DNA of 64,000 nt from Variovorax sp. 679 (GTDB taxonomy: Bacteria; Pseudomonadota; Gammaproteobacteria; Burkholderiales; Burkholderiaceae_C). Numbering within the stretch: position 1 is the stretch's first letter; each line of letters opens with the position of its first letter. Positions 52,155 to 61,485 of the stretch are shown here, one piece after another. Location: assembly GCF_003952185.1 (NCBI RefSeq), contig NZ_RXFS01000002.1, positions 620,001-684,000 of the forward strand, in the 5' to 3' direction. Both the position numbers and the translations under genes were made by a program. The notes below the pieces were generated by a model. That model made no database searches, was not told where the DNA came from, and worked only from the letters and a program-made list of their open reading frames with translations.

Positions 52155-54293
52155 TCAGAACCGGTAGGCACCGCTCAACCCGACCGTCCAGTTGCGACCC
52201 GGCGCCGGCTCGTAGTAGCGGCCGTTGCCTTCGTTGACGATCACCGAGCCCACGTAGCGCCGGTCGAACAGGTTGTCGATACGCGCGAAGGCGTTGAACT
52301 CCCAGCGCTCCCACTTCTTCAGGTAGCCCGCATACACCGCCGCTACGACATAGCCCGGCGCGCTCGCGGTGTTGACGTCGTTGGCCTGGATGCTGCCCAG
52401 CGCACGCATCTCGACGCCGGCGCGCCAGCCTTCGGGCGGCACCCACCCCAGCGACGCGAAAAGCGACTGCCGCGCGATGCCCGGAATTCGGTTGCCCGCC
52501 GCCACGGTGTTCGCTGCCGCGCATGGAGACGGCGAACAGAAGGCATCGCGGTAGGTCGCGTCCAGCCAGGTGTAGGCCAGCTGCGTGCGCCAGTGGTTCG
52601 CGGTCTCGTGCTGCCAGCCCAGCTCGAAGCCGTTGCGCTTCGTGCGGCCCGCGTTCTGGAAGGTGGCGCGGCCGCCGATGTTGGTGTCCGTCACGATCTC
52701 GTCGCGGGTGCGGGTCTGGAACAGCGCCGCCGTCAGCAGGCCGCCGGCAAGCCGCGCCTTGGCGCCGACCTCGATGCTGTCGTTGACCGACGGCCGCAGC
52801 GCGAAGTTGAGACCGCTCGCGCCGTTCGCACGGTAGGAAATCTCGTTCAGCGTCGGCGTCTCGAAGCCGCGTCCAATGGAACCGTACAACGCCAGGTCCT
52901 GCGTGGCCTGGTAGCGCAGCGAGGCCACCGGCAAGGTCTTGCTGTAGCGCGCGCTGCCGCTGTCGTCGCGGTTGGCCCCGACGATGTAGCGGTCCTGCGA
53001 GTTGAAGTGCACGCTGCTGCGGCGCACGCCGGCTTCGAGTGTCCAGCGATCGGCAAGGCGCCAGGTGGCTTGCGCGTAGGGGTCGAGGTTCCATGCCTCG
53101 TTGAGCTCGTTGCGCCGCAGCCGCCCCTGCACGCCGAGCACCGGCGCGGAAACCGGGCCGAGGTAGTTCTCGTAGCCTCGGCGCTTTTCGCGCAGGCTGT
53201 CATAGCCCAGGCCCGCCACCACCTCGAAGGGGCGGCCGGCCAGCGTGAACGCGCCGTTCCAGCGCAGGTCCACGCCGCCGTACTGCCGCGACAGGTCGAT
53301 CACGCCTCCCGCATGCAGCGGGTTCTGCTGCGCCGACGGCGGGATCGACTGGAACTGCGTGGTCTTGCGCTGGCCGCCGTAGACCATGAGGCGCAGCCCC
53401 TGCGTGGCGTCGATGCGGTGTTCGTAGAGGAGGCCGACCTGCGTCTGCTCGACCGTCTTGCGGGTGTCGTACTGCGTCGCCAGCGGCGCGTTGCGCGGCG
53501 CCAGCGCGTACTGGTCGGCGGTGAGGCCCAATGGATCTTGCGCGTCGATGCGCACGCTGTTGAAGACCAGCGTGAGCCTGTCGCCGTTGTCGAGCGCGAT
53601 ACCGAGCTTGCCGTTGGCGATGTCGCGCCACGCGGCGCTGTGCTCGCGCCAGCCGTCGGTATGGAAGCGGCTCGCGTCGAGCAGGTAGTCGACCGCGCCC
53701 TGCGATCCGCTGACCTGCAGCGACTGCCGCCAGGTGCCGAAGCTGCCGCCCGCGAGCGAGTACGACAAACGGGGTGGGCCCTCCCCAGAGGCGGTGAAGG
53801 CCTGCACCACGCCGCCGGAAGAATTTCCGTACAGCGCCGAGAAGGGCCCGCGCAGGACCTCGATGCGGTCGAGCGAGCCGATGTCGATGTTCGAAGTCTG
53901 GCCCTGGCCGTCGGGCAGGGTCGCGGGAATGCCGTCCACGTACAGCCGCACGCCGCGCACGCCGAAGGTGGAGCGCGCGCCGAAGCCGCGGATGGACAGC
54001 TGCAGGTCCTGCGCATAGTTCATGCGGTTCTGCACCTGCAGGCCCGGCACCGCGCCGAGCCCCTCCGAAAGGTTGACCTGCAGGCGGCTGTCGCGCATCT
54101 CGTTGCCGTCGACGCGATCCACCGAACCGGGCACGTTGAAGGGCGCTATCTCGCCGCGAGGCGTGGACACGGTGATCTCGCGCAGGGTCGCAGCGCGGTC
54201 GTCAGGCTCCGGCTCCTGCTGGGCCTGCGCGGCCATCGGGGCTGTGAGCAGCAGGAGGCCGGCGGCGGCGGAAGCGACGGGCGCGATGTTCAT
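52155..54293 (-). CDS. pqqU: TonB-dependent receptor, YncD/PqqU-like
   Basis: Outer-membrane TonB receptor, 712 residues: signal peptide ending AQAQ, plug domain with VPGLQVQNRMNYAQDLQLSI... then RGFGARSTFGVRGVRLYVDGI and PDGQGQTSNIDI, and a 22-strand barrel ending in FDRRYVGSVIVNEGNGRYYE and a C-terminal Phe. I recall E. coli YncD running in parallel over the whole length, including the last block; YncD was renamed PqqU after being tied to uptake of the cofactor PQQ. The substrate assignment rests on that homology. Last gene of the iron operon. Confidence 0.85.
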   Translation of the reverse strand: MNIAPVASAAAGLLLLTAPMAAQAQQEPEPDDRAATLREITVSTPRGEIAPFNVPGSVDRVDGNEMRDSRLQVNLSEGLGAVPGLQVQNRMNYAQDLQLSIRGFGARSTFGVRGVRLYVDGIPATLPDGQGQTSNIDIGSLDRIEVLRGPFSALYGNSSGGVVQAFTASGEGPPRLSYSLAGGSFGTWRQSLQVSGSQGAVDYLLDASRFHTDGWREHSAAWRDIANGKLGIALDNGDRLTLVFNSVRIDAQDPLGLTADQYALAPRNAPLATQYDTRKTVEQTQVGLLYEHRIDATQGLRLMVYGGQRKTTQFQSIPPSAQQNPLHAGGVIDLSRQYGGVDLRWNGAFTLAGRPFEVVAGLGYDSLREKRRGYENYLGPVSAPVLGVQGRLRRNELNEAWNLDPYAQATWRLADRWTLEAGVRRSSVHFNSQDRYIVGANRDDSGSARYSKTLPVASLRYQATQDLALYGSIGRGFETPTLNEISYRANGASGLNFALRPSVNDSIEVGAKARLAGGLLTAALFQTRTRDEIVTDTNIGGRATFQNAGRTKRNGFELGWQHETANHWRTQLAYTWLDATYRDAFCSPSPCAAANTVAAGNRIPGIARQSLFASLGWVPPEGWRAGVEMRALGSIQANDVNTASAPGYVVAAVYAGYLKKWERWEFNAFARIDNLFDRRYVGSVIVNEGNGRYYEPAPGRNWTVGLSGAYRF

Positions 54294-54356
54294 CGCGCAG
54301 ATTCTGCTTCGGCGCGCCGGCCGTGCGTGTCGCGGTGGCGCGACTCTCAGGGAAAA

Positions 54357-54566
54357 CTAGGACTTGCCGGCCGGCGCCTTGCGCCAGCCGTACCAGGCGC
54401 ACACCACGACAGGGATGCCCAGCGCGAACCAGGCGAGGACGTCGCCCAGCCCGCCGTCGCTGAAGAGCGCCGAGATCAGGCCGAAGACGGTGAGCAGGCC
54501 CAGCGTGATCGGCCAGCCCCACATGCGCCAGAAGCCGTGATGTTGATGATGTTGCTGCTGCTTCAT
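54357..54566 (-). CDS. Small membrane protein, conserved with PepSY genes
   Basis: 69 residues: a His/Gln-rich start (KQQQHHQHHG), then two hydrophobic segments (about 16-35 and 42-60) and a short basic tail. I do not recognise a family. It overlaps the PepSY gene by 4 bp, so it is co-translated with it; the His-rich start could bind metal, which is only a guess. Confidence 0.75.
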   Translation of the reverse strand: MKQQQHHQHHGFWRMWGWPITLGLLTVFGLISALFSDGGLGDVLAWFALGIPVVVCAWYGWRKAPAGKS

Positions 54567-55765
54567 GCCTGCGCCTTCATCGCCGGTGCCGGCTCCGGTT
54601 GCGCCGCGGTGCCGCCGGGCGCGTGCTGCTGCTCTTCATGCGCCCCGGCCTTCTTCGAAGCGGCCGGCACGGTGTTGCCCCGCTTGAGCCAGAGATACAG
54701 GCCGCTGCCCAGCACGATGATGGTCGCGATGTCGAGCAGCGCCCAGATGATCTGCATCGGCATGCCGCCGTAGTCGCCGAAGTGCAGCGGCTGCGACACC
54801 AGCAGCGCCCAGAGGTACCAGGGCAGCTTGGGCGACGCGGTCACCTCCGCCGTCTTGGCGTCCACCAGCACGGGCTGCAGGAGCTTCGAGGTGAAGGGCT
54901 CGCTGCCGCGCAGGAAGAAGGTCGTGTGGTGCGGGCTCGAGAACGATGTGCCCGGGAACGCGATGAACGACAGCTTCATGCCGGGGGCCGCCTGGAACGC
55001 GGCCTCCATCGAGCGCTGCACCGAGGCGCGCTCGTTCACCGCCACGACGGGCTCGTTCTTGTAGGGCGTCAGCAGCGCGCTGAGCTGGTCGTACTGCCAG
55101 TACTTGATGACCAGGTCGGCCCACGTGTTGATCATGCCGGTGGCGCCCACCACGAACACCCACACCAGCGTGACGATGCCCAGCAGGTTGTGCAGGTCGA
55201 GCCACTTCAGGCGCGGGCGCTTCTCGCGCCGCACCGTGCCGAAGTCGAGCTTGCGCATGAAGGGCGAATACAGCACCACGCCCGAGACGACGGCCACCAG
55301 CAGCAGCAGGCCCATGAAGCCGAGGAACAGCTTGCCCGGCAATCCCGCGAAGAGGTCGACGTGCAGCTTGAACATCACGTACATGAAGCCCTCGTCGAAC
55401 TTCGGCTGCGCGAGCACCGCGCCCGTGCGCGCGTCGACCGCGACCGACTTGAAGTCGTCCGTGGGTTCCGGCGTGGGCGTGAGCGTGACGAACCACAGGC
55501 CGTCGTCGTCCTCGGGCTGCGAGGCGAACTGCACCACGCGGTCGGGGTGCTTCGCCTTCGCCACCTCGAGCACGCGGTCGAGGCTGATGTGCGGCGTGCC
55601 CGCCGGCATCTTCGGCGCCTCGACCTCGGTGCCCAGCAGGTGGCCGATCTCATGGTGAAAGATCAGCGGCAGGCCGGTGATGCAAAGCAGCAGCATGAAC
55701 ACCGTGCACACGAGGCTGCTCCACTTGTGCACCCAGGCCCAGGTCTTGATCTTTCGGCTGTTCAT
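54563..55765 (-). CDS. PepSY-associated transmembrane protein
   Basis: Inner-membrane protein of 400 residues with four main hydrophobic segments (about 10-33, 152-175, 205-228, 340-362) and PepSY-type periplasmic domains, including ISLDRVLEVAKAKHPDRVV near 63. Proteins of this type next to siderophore receptors (FoxB, PiuB, FpvG-like) act as membrane reductases that free iron from the siderophore; heme-ligand His candidates are HKW near 13 and HLDLH-like segments. 44 bp after the receptor gene. Confidence 0.9.
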   Translation of the reverse strand: MNSRKIKTWAWVHKWSSLVCTVFMLLLCITGLPLIFHHEIGHLLGTEVEAPKMPAGTPHISLDRVLEVAKAKHPDRVVQFASQPEDDDGLWFVTLTPTPEPTDDFKSVAVDARTGAVLAQPKFDEGFMYVMFKLHVDLFAGLPGKLFLGFMGLLLLVAVVSGVVLYSPFMRKLDFGTVRREKRPRLKWLDLHNLLGIVTLVWVFVVGATGMINTWADLVIKYWQYDQLSALLTPYKNEPVVAVNERASVQRSMEAAFQAAPGMKLSFIAFPGTSFSSPHHTTFFLRGSEPFTSKLLQPVLVDAKTAEVTASPKLPWYLWALLVSQPLHFGDYGGMPMQIIWALLDIATIIVLGSGLYLWLKRGNTVPAASKKAGAHEEQQHAPGGTAAQPEPAPAMKAQA

Positions 55766-55809
55766 GTCGTGGCTGCTTTGTGTTCTGTTGGTGAAGGAGA
55801 CGCTTCTTT

Positions 55810-57909
55810 CTAGAAGCGGTAGGTCGCGCTGGCGACGATGTTGCGGCGCGAGCCGTACCAGCAGTCGCCTCGCGACAGGCAGGTGCTGAAGTAGACCTTG
55901 TCCGTCACGTTGTTGATGTTGAGCGCATAGCGCCAGGCGGCGGTCTCGTAGGCGAACACGAGGTCGGCCAGCGCGACGCCCGGAATGCGCGGACCCACGC
56001 CCGACTGCATGTCGCGGAACGAACTCATCATGCGTACGCCGGCACCGGCCGAGAAGCCGTTCACGCCGCCGATCGAGAACCTGTACTTGGCCCAGACGCT
56101 CGCCTGGTGCTTCGGCAGGCCTTCGATGAGCGCGTCGGCGTCGGCGTAGTTGTAGTGGGCGATCAGGTCGAGGTTCGGGCCGATCGAGCCCTTGGCTTCC
56201 AGCTCGACGCCGCGGGTCCTGGTCTCGCCGAGCTGCGTGAACACCTTGGGCTGCGGTTCGGCGATCTGGTTCTTCTCGCGCAGGTCGTACACCGCGGCGC
56301 TGAAGGCCAGTGCGCGGTCCTTGGGCTCGTACTTCACGCCCGCTTCCCACTGCTCGCCGCGCAGCGGCTTGAAGATGCGCCCCTCGCGGGCCGACTGCGG
56401 CGTGAATGACTCGCTGTAGCTCAGGTACGGCGACCAGCCCGAAGGCGATGCGTACATCACGCCGAAGCGCTTGGTGGTGGCGCTGCTCGTGTCCGACTCG
56501 CTGCCCGCAGCGCTGGACACGGCCCTGTCGTGCCGCAGGCCCGCCACGAAGATCCAGTTGTCGAGCTTGATCTGGTCCTGCAGGTACAGGCCCGTCTGGC
56601 GCTGGCGGGTGCGCGGCCGCGCGTCGCGCACCGGCTCGTCGAGATGGCCGTAGACCGGCGCATAGACGTCGATGGTGTCGTAGGTCGTGCCGACCCAGAC
56701 GTTCTCGCGCTGGCGCGCGAAGTCCGCGCCCACGAGCAGCGTGTGCTTCAGGGCGCCGGTCTGGAAGTGGCCCTCGAGGTGGTTGTCCATCGTCTGCGTG
56801 CGGTTGCGCGTGAGCGAGCTGTCGTAGTAGCGGCCCAGCACGCGCTTGAAGACCGGGTCGGTGGCGTCCCAGCTTGCGGCCCCCGCGAACGCGCCGCCGT
56901 AGTGGTAGCGGTTGTCGTTTTCGTTGCGTGCGTAGCGGAAGTTCTGGCGGAAGGTCCAGCTGTCGTCGAACTTGTGCTCGAACTGCCAGCCGAAAGTCCT
57001 GCGCTCGCTGTCGTAGTAGTCGCTCGGCTCGCCGATGAAGCGGCTGCTCGGCAGGCGCCCGTTCGGGTTCGGCAGCAGGGTGCCCTCCCACGGCAGGAAC
57101 TGCGAGCTGCTGCCGCTCTTGTCCTTCTGCCAGAGGCCCTGCAGCGTGAGCGAGGTCATGGCGTTGGGCCGCCAGGTCAGCGAAGGCGCGATCACGCTGC
57201 GGTCGTCAGGTACGTAGTCGACCTGGGTGTCGGACTTGCGCTGCAAGGCGATCAACCGGTACGACAGGGAGCCGTCGGCATTCAGCGGACCGGTGAGGTC
57301 GGCCTGGATCTGCTTGCGGCCGAAGCTGCCGAACTGCACGCCCACCTCGCGCTGGGCTTCCTGCAGCGGTCGCTTGCTGACCATGTTGACCACGCCGGCG
57401 GCCGTGCCTGCGCCGAACAGCATGCCCGATGGGCCGCGCAGCACTTCGAGGCGCTCGAGCGTGTAGGGCTCGGTGCGGGTGGTGCTGGTGTAGTAGCCGT
57501 AGGCCTGGCGCAGTCCGTCGAGGTAGACGTCGGGGGTGGCGCCCCGTATCCGCATGGAGTCGGTGCGGGAGTCGAGCCCGTAGGCATCGGAACGAACACC
57601 GGCCGCGTAGTTCAGTGCGTCCTGCAGGTTGGTGGCGCCCTGGTCGACCATCTGGTCGCGCGTGACGACGGTCACGGACTGGGGCGTTTCCGACAGCGGC
57701 GTATCGGTCTTGGTGGCGGTGACCGCGTTCTTCGCGCGGTAGCCGATCACCGGCGTGGTCGCCGTCTCGGCCTCGGCACTCGCATCGACCCGCACTTCCG
57801 GCAGCGTGGCTGCATTCGTCGTCTGGGCCAGCACCTGGTGCTGCGTGTAGATCGCCAGACATCCCGCCAGCACCGTTACGGCCTTGCGCCGCGCCACCAA
57901 CCTCTTCAT
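55810..57909 (-). CDS. TonB-dependent siderophore receptor, FoxA/FhuA type
   Basis: Outer-membrane receptor, 699 residues: signal peptide ending VLAQ, TonB-box-like PEVRVDA, plug with TPQSVTVVTRDQMVDQGATNLQDALNYAAGV-type start and LEVLRGPSGMLFGAGTAAGVVNMVSKRP, and a barrel ending in ASATYRF. The FoxA/FhuA-type siderophore family (ferrioxamine, ferrichrome or similar) fits best; the exact ligand cannot be read. First gene of the iron operon, with a probable Fur box upstream. Confidence 0.93.
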   Translation of the reverse strand: MKRLVARRKAVTVLAGCLAIYTQHQVLAQTTNAATLPEVRVDASAEAETATTPVIGYRAKNAVTATKTDTPLSETPQSVTVVTRDQMVDQGATNLQDALNYAAGVRSDAYGLDSRTDSMRIRGATPDVYLDGLRQAYGYYTSTTRTEPYTLERLEVLRGPSGMLFGAGTAAGVVNMVSKRPLQEAQREVGVQFGSFGRKQIQADLTGPLNADGSLSYRLIALQRKSDTQVDYVPDDRSVIAPSLTWRPNAMTSLTLQGLWQKDKSGSSSQFLPWEGTLLPNPNGRLPSSRFIGEPSDYYDSERRTFGWQFEHKFDDSWTFRQNFRYARNENDNRYHYGGAFAGAASWDATDPVFKRVLGRYYDSSLTRNRTQTMDNHLEGHFQTGALKHTLLVGADFARQRENVWVGTTYDTIDVYAPVYGHLDEPVRDARPRTRQRQTGLYLQDQIKLDNWIFVAGLRHDRAVSSAAGSESDTSSATTKRFGVMYASPSGWSPYLSYSESFTPQSAREGRIFKPLRGEQWEAGVKYEPKDRALAFSAAVYDLREKNQIAEPQPKVFTQLGETRTRGVELEAKGSIGPNLDLIAHYNYADADALIEGLPKHQASVWAKYRFSIGGVNGFSAGAGVRMMSSFRDMQSGVGPRIPGVALADLVFAYETAAWRYALNINNVTDKVYFSTCLSRGDCWYGSRRNIVASATYRF

Positions 57910-57930
57910 TCTTGCCCTGCTCCTCGGAAA

Positions 57931-57954
57931 TTATTAATAAGAACGATTCGCATT
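57931..57954 (-). promoter_or_regulatory. Probable Fur box
   Basis: On the minus strand the core reads TGCGAAT-C-GTTCTTA (57952-57938) within AATGCGAATCGTTCTTATTA, close to the 7-1-7 Fur pattern TGAGAATNATTCTCA. It lies 22-45 bp upstream of the receptor ATG, where a repressor would cover the promoter. It sits in a locally AT-rich gap. Confidence 0.65.
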
Positions 57955-58089
57955 TTAAGCGTGACAAATTTCCGCTTCCCGGAATCACCGCCACCGATGA
58001 AGGGCGTTGCGTTGCGAAATTGCGTCTTCGGGCCGGAAGTGGACCGGCTACGATGCCGCCCGCACGCTCCCCGTGCGTTGGCAGCCTTC

Positions 58090-59691
58090 ATGCTCAAGCT
58101 CATTGCCCTTCTGTTTCCCGCGCTGCGCGGTCCGGCTCTGCGGCTGACGGCCCTCCTGGCTGCCGTTGCGCTCACCGGCTGTGCCGGCCTTCCGCCGCGC
58201 ACGCCCGAGCCGCCCACCCTGGCCATCGCGGCCTCGCCGGCCACCGAACTCGGCCGCGCGGCCATCAGCCTCAATTCCCCGCCGGACGGCCTGAGCAGCA
58301 TGCGGCCGCTGATAGAGGCCTCCTTCGCGCTCGACGCGCGGCTGGAGCTGATGCGGCGCGCCAAGTCGTCGCTCGACATCCAGACCTACCAGCTCGGCAA
58401 CGACAAGACCGGACGCCTGCTGCTGCGCGAAATGCGCAATGCCGCGCGGCGAGGCGTGCGCGTACGGCTGCTGCTCGACGACTTCTACACCGCCGGCATG
58501 GACCGCCTGCTGCTCGGCCTGGCCGCCGAGCCCAATGCCGAAGTGCGGCTCTTCAACCCCTTCGTGAATGCGCGCGACCACTCCTCGGGGCGCTGGCTGG
58601 AGTTCTTCACCGACTTCAGGCGGCTCAACCACCGCATGCACAACAAGCTGTTCGTGGCCGACGGCGCCATGGCCATCGCCGGCGGGCGCAACCTGGCGGA
58701 CGAATACTTCCTGCGCAGCGAGAGCGCGAACTTCATCGATTTCGAACTGCTGCTGACCGGCCCGGTGGTGCCCGAGTCCGCCGCCATATTCGACACCTAC
58801 TGGAACAGCGACGTGGTCTATCCCCTGCAGCGGGTGGCCAGCACCAGCCGCACGCCGCAGGCGCTGAAGGACGACTTCGAGCAGGCGACCTCCCCCGCCC
58901 ACGCGCCGGCGCCCGACCCGCTGCCCATTACCGACGTGCTCGGCGACCTGCCGCTGGGCGCCCAGCTCGCCAACATCGACGAGGCCAAGTGGATGCGCGC
59001 CGAGGCGCATGCCTCCGCCGACAGTCCCAACAAGGCGCTGGGCGTCATGACGCATCCCACGCAGTCGCTGGCGCAGCGCTTTCACGAGATGCTGGCCACG
59101 GCCCAGTCGAACGTGGTGGTGATCTCGCCCTACTTCATCCCGGGCGACGAAGGCATGGAGCGCATCCGCATGGGCCGCGAGCACGGCGTGAACATCACGG
59201 TCATCACCAACTCGCTGGCCGACAGCGACGAGCCGCTGGTCAACATCAACTACAACCGCTACCGCGTCGACATGCTCAAGCTGGGCGTGAATCTGTACGA
59301 GGTCAGCACGCAGCAGCTCAAGCGCAGCGACCAGTTCCGCACCCTGCTCAAGAAGGCGCGCGGCCGCCTGCACGCCAAGCTGGCGCTGGTCGACAGGCAG
59401 TGGGTGCTGCTCGGCTCCATGAACCTCGACCCGCGCTCCGCCCGGCTGAACACCGAGTTCGGCGTGCGCGTGCGCAGCTTCGACCTGACGCAGGCGCTGC
59501 TCTTCGCCTACCAGCTCGACGACATCGAGGGCGTCTACCGCGTCACGCTCAAGCCCGACGGCCAGAACGTGCAATGGGTGGGCACCGGCGACGTCAACAA
59601 CGAGGTGCTCGACAGCGAGCCCGATTCCAGCATGCTGACGCGGCTGCAGCTGCTGCTGTTCTCGTGGTTCGTGCCGACGGACCAGCTCTAG
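58090..59691 (+). CDS. Phospholipase D-family lipoprotein (cardiolipin synthase-like)
   Basis: 533 residues with two HKD motifs: MHNKLFVADGAMAIAGGRN near 194 and LHAKLALVDRQWVLLGSMNLD near 425, each with H, K and D spaced as in PLD enzymes. It has a type II signal peptide with lipobox LTGC (Cys near 31), so it is a predicted lipoprotein and not a ClsA-type membrane protein. ATG 58090 is chosen because the lipobox needs it; an in-frame ATG at 57997 would bury the signal. Divergent from the iron operon. Confidence 0.92.
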   Translation: MLKLIALLFPALRGPALRLTALLAAVALTGCAGLPPRTPEPPTLAIAASPATELGRAAISLNSPPDGLSSMRPLIEASFALDARLELMRRAKSSLDIQTYQLGNDKTGRLLLREMRNAARRGVRVRLLLDDFYTAGMDRLLLGLAAEPNAEVRLFNPFVNARDHSSGRWLEFFTDFRRLNHRMHNKLFVADGAMAIAGGRNLADEYFLRSESANFIDFELLLTGPVVPESAAIFDTYWNSDVVYPLQRVASTSRTPQALKDDFEQATSPAHAPAPDPLPITDVLGDLPLGAQLANIDEAKWMRAEAHASADSPNKALGVMTHPTQSLAQRFHEMLATAQSNVVVISPYFIPGDEGMERIRMGREHGVNITVITNSLADSDEPLVNINYNRYRVDMLKLGVNLYEVSTQQLKRSDQFRTLLKKARGRLHAKLALVDRQWVLLGSMNLDPRSARLNTEFGVRVRSFDLTQALLFAYQLDDIEGVYRVTLKPDGQNVQWVGTGDVNNEVLDSEPDSSMLTRLQLLLFSWFVPTDQL

Positions 59692-59703
59692 CCTGCCGGC
59701 GGT

Positions 59704-60234
59704 TCAGAGCAACCGCTGCAACAGCCGATAGCCATCAGGCCAATCGCCAAGGCCGCTCGCGGCATTGATGTGCCCGCGCGCGCCCACCTCGACGAACTCG
59801 CTGCCCCACGCTCGTGCGCGCTCGTTCGCGTAGGCCGCGCTGCCATACGGATCGTCACTGCTGGCCACCACGATGCTCGGAAACGGCAGCCGGTCGGACG
59901 GCAGCGGCTCGAAGCCCAGCGAGGTGTCCGCCGGAAAGGCAGCCGCCTGAGGATCGGGGACCGCGACGAGCAAGGCGCCTCGGATCCGCGGCGTGCACCG
60001 CGCCGCCCAGTGCGCTACGGCCAGGCAGCCCAGGCTGTGCGCGACGACCACCAGATCGCTGCCCAGCCCACCTGCCTGCCGATCCAGCGCCGAGACCCAT
60101 TCGTCGCAAACCGCGAGATCCCAGTCATCGACCTGCAGCCTGTGCCACTCCGGCCGGGCCGACTGCCAGATGCTCTGCCAATGCGCAGGGCCCGAATTGC
60201 CGTGTCCAGGCACGACAAAGACTGGATTCTCCAT
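59704..60234 (-). CDS. RBBP9/YdeN-family serine hydrolase
   Basis: Small alpha/beta hydrolase, 176 residues, with opening FVVPGHGNSGPAHWQSIW, the nucleophile Ser in VAHSLGCLAV near 67, Asp in SSDDPYGS near 128 and His in ARGHINAASG near 155. This matches the RBBP9/YdeN group of serine hydrolases; substrate unknown. Convergent with the phospholipase D gene. Confidence 0.93.
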   Translation of the reverse strand: MENPVFVVPGHGNSGPAHWQSIWQSARPEWHRLQVDDWDLAVCDEWVSALDRQAGGLGSDLVVVAHSLGCLAVAHWAARCTPRIRGALLVAVPDPQAAAFPADTSLGFEPLPSDRLPFPSIVVASSDDPYGSAAYANERARAWGSEFVEVGARGHINAASGLGDWPDGYRLLQRLL

Positions 60235-60351
60235 TCGCGATTCTCCCGTTGAGCGATGCGCTTCAGTCTATGAAGCGCGACCGCCCGGCCGGAAGGGCAA
60301 GGCATTCGAAGACGCGACCGGAAACCTTCAAGTCATCGGCGGCGTGGTCTG

Positions 60352-61344
60352 CTACACGGCCACCACCAGCTTGCCCGCCGCGCTGTTGCTCTCCATCTTC
60401 CTGTGGGCCTCGACGATCTCGTCGAAGCCGTACACATGGTCGATGGGTACGGCGAGCCTGCCCGCGCTCACGCCGTCCAGATAGCTCTGGAGCACCGAAG
60501 CCGGCAGGTCGGAAGCATCGCCGGAATACGCGCAAAGCCGCACGAGGTTCCTCAGGTAGCCGATTGGATAGAAGTCCTTGACCAGCCACTCGTTCGACAG
60601 CATTCCGGTGAAGCAGACGACGCCCCTGGGCCGCACCGCGCGCAAGGTGTCGGGCAGCGTAGGCGTGCCGACCAGTTCCAGTGCGAGATCCACGCCGCCC
60701 GGCACGATCTTGCGAACCTGCGAAGCCACGTCGCCGTCATCGACGATCACATGATCGACCCCGGCAGCCGTGAGCACCTCCCGCTTCCCGGGATTGCGCG
60801 TCGTCGAAAAGACCAAGAGGCCGCGCTGCCTGGCCAGAATGGCGGTGGCGAGGCCGACCGACGAAGTTCCACCTCGCACCAGGATCGACTGGCCCGGCTG
60901 CGCATCGAGCGCGTTGACCAGCGAGCCGTAGGCCGTCTGCAGCATCTCGGGCACCGCGCCGAGCGTGCTCCAGGGAAGCTCGCTCCTGAACGGAATCACC
61001 TGGCTTGCCGGCACGCAGGTGTACTCGGCATAGCCGCCGTCGTAGGTGCGCCCCATGTTCCCCATTACCGCAACCACTTGCTGATCGACCGCGAACTCGC
61101 CTCCGGGGCACGCGGCCACCTGCCCGCAAGCTTCGATGCCGAGCACGCGGGGGAAGGTCACGCCTTCCGCAAGCCCCAGCCGCGTATGAAGCTCCGACCG
61201 GTTGAGGCCGAAGGCGCGGACTCTGATGAGCACCTGCCCATCGAGCGGCACCGGCACGGGCAGCTCGCGATAGCGCAGCGCCTCGGGTGGGCCGGGCGCG
61301 TCCAGCACGATGGCCCGCATGGTCCTGTTGGCGGATTCGCTCAT
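60352..61344 (-). CDS. Zinc-independent MDR-type oxidoreductase (quinone-oxidoreductase-like)
   Basis: Medium-chain dehydrogenase/reductase, 330 residues with the GroES-like half (FPRVLGIEACGQV, VVAVMGNMGRTYDGGYAEYTCVP) and an NADPH-binding half with SILVRGGTSSVGLATAILA near 157. It lacks the usual zinc-binding Cys cluster, so a zinc-independent quinone oxidoreductase or alkenal reductase is likelier than an alcohol dehydrogenase. GGAGAAC lies 5 nt before the ATG. Confidence 0.9.
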   Translation of the reverse strand: MSESANRTMRAIVLDAPGPPEALRYRELPVPVPLDGQVLIRVRAFGLNRSELHTRLGLAEGVTFPRVLGIEACGQVAACPGGEFAVDQQVVAVMGNMGRTYDGGYAEYTCVPASQVIPFRSELPWSTLGAVPEMLQTAYGSLVNALDAQPGQSILVRGGTSSVGLATAILARQRGLLVFSTTRNPGKREVLTAAGVDHVIVDDGDVASQVRKIVPGGVDLALELVGTPTLPDTLRAVRPRGVVCFTGMLSNEWLVKDFYPIGYLRNLVRLCAYSGDASDLPASVLQSYLDGVSAGRLAVPIDHVYGFDEIVEAHRKMESNSAAGKLVVAV

Positions 61345-61485
61345 GGTGTTCTCCAGCAGTGGTGTGATGGGTGCCGGCGCGTTGCCGCGCCGCGCATCCT
61401 GAAAAGATATCGGCAGTCGCCGGCCATCATCCGGGCTGCCGCGCTTTGCCACAAGGCGTTCCGCCTCCGTTTCGCGGCGCCCGAC

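Noticed and set aside
54321-54344. GTCGCG/CGCGAC hairpin before the PqqU-like receptor gene as a terminator
   Set aside because: No U-run follows on the minus strand and the stem is only 6 bp, so it does not support a separate transcript.
57997-58089. Longer N terminus for the phospholipase D gene from ATG 57997
   Set aside because: It would place about 31 residues before a clear type II signal peptide.
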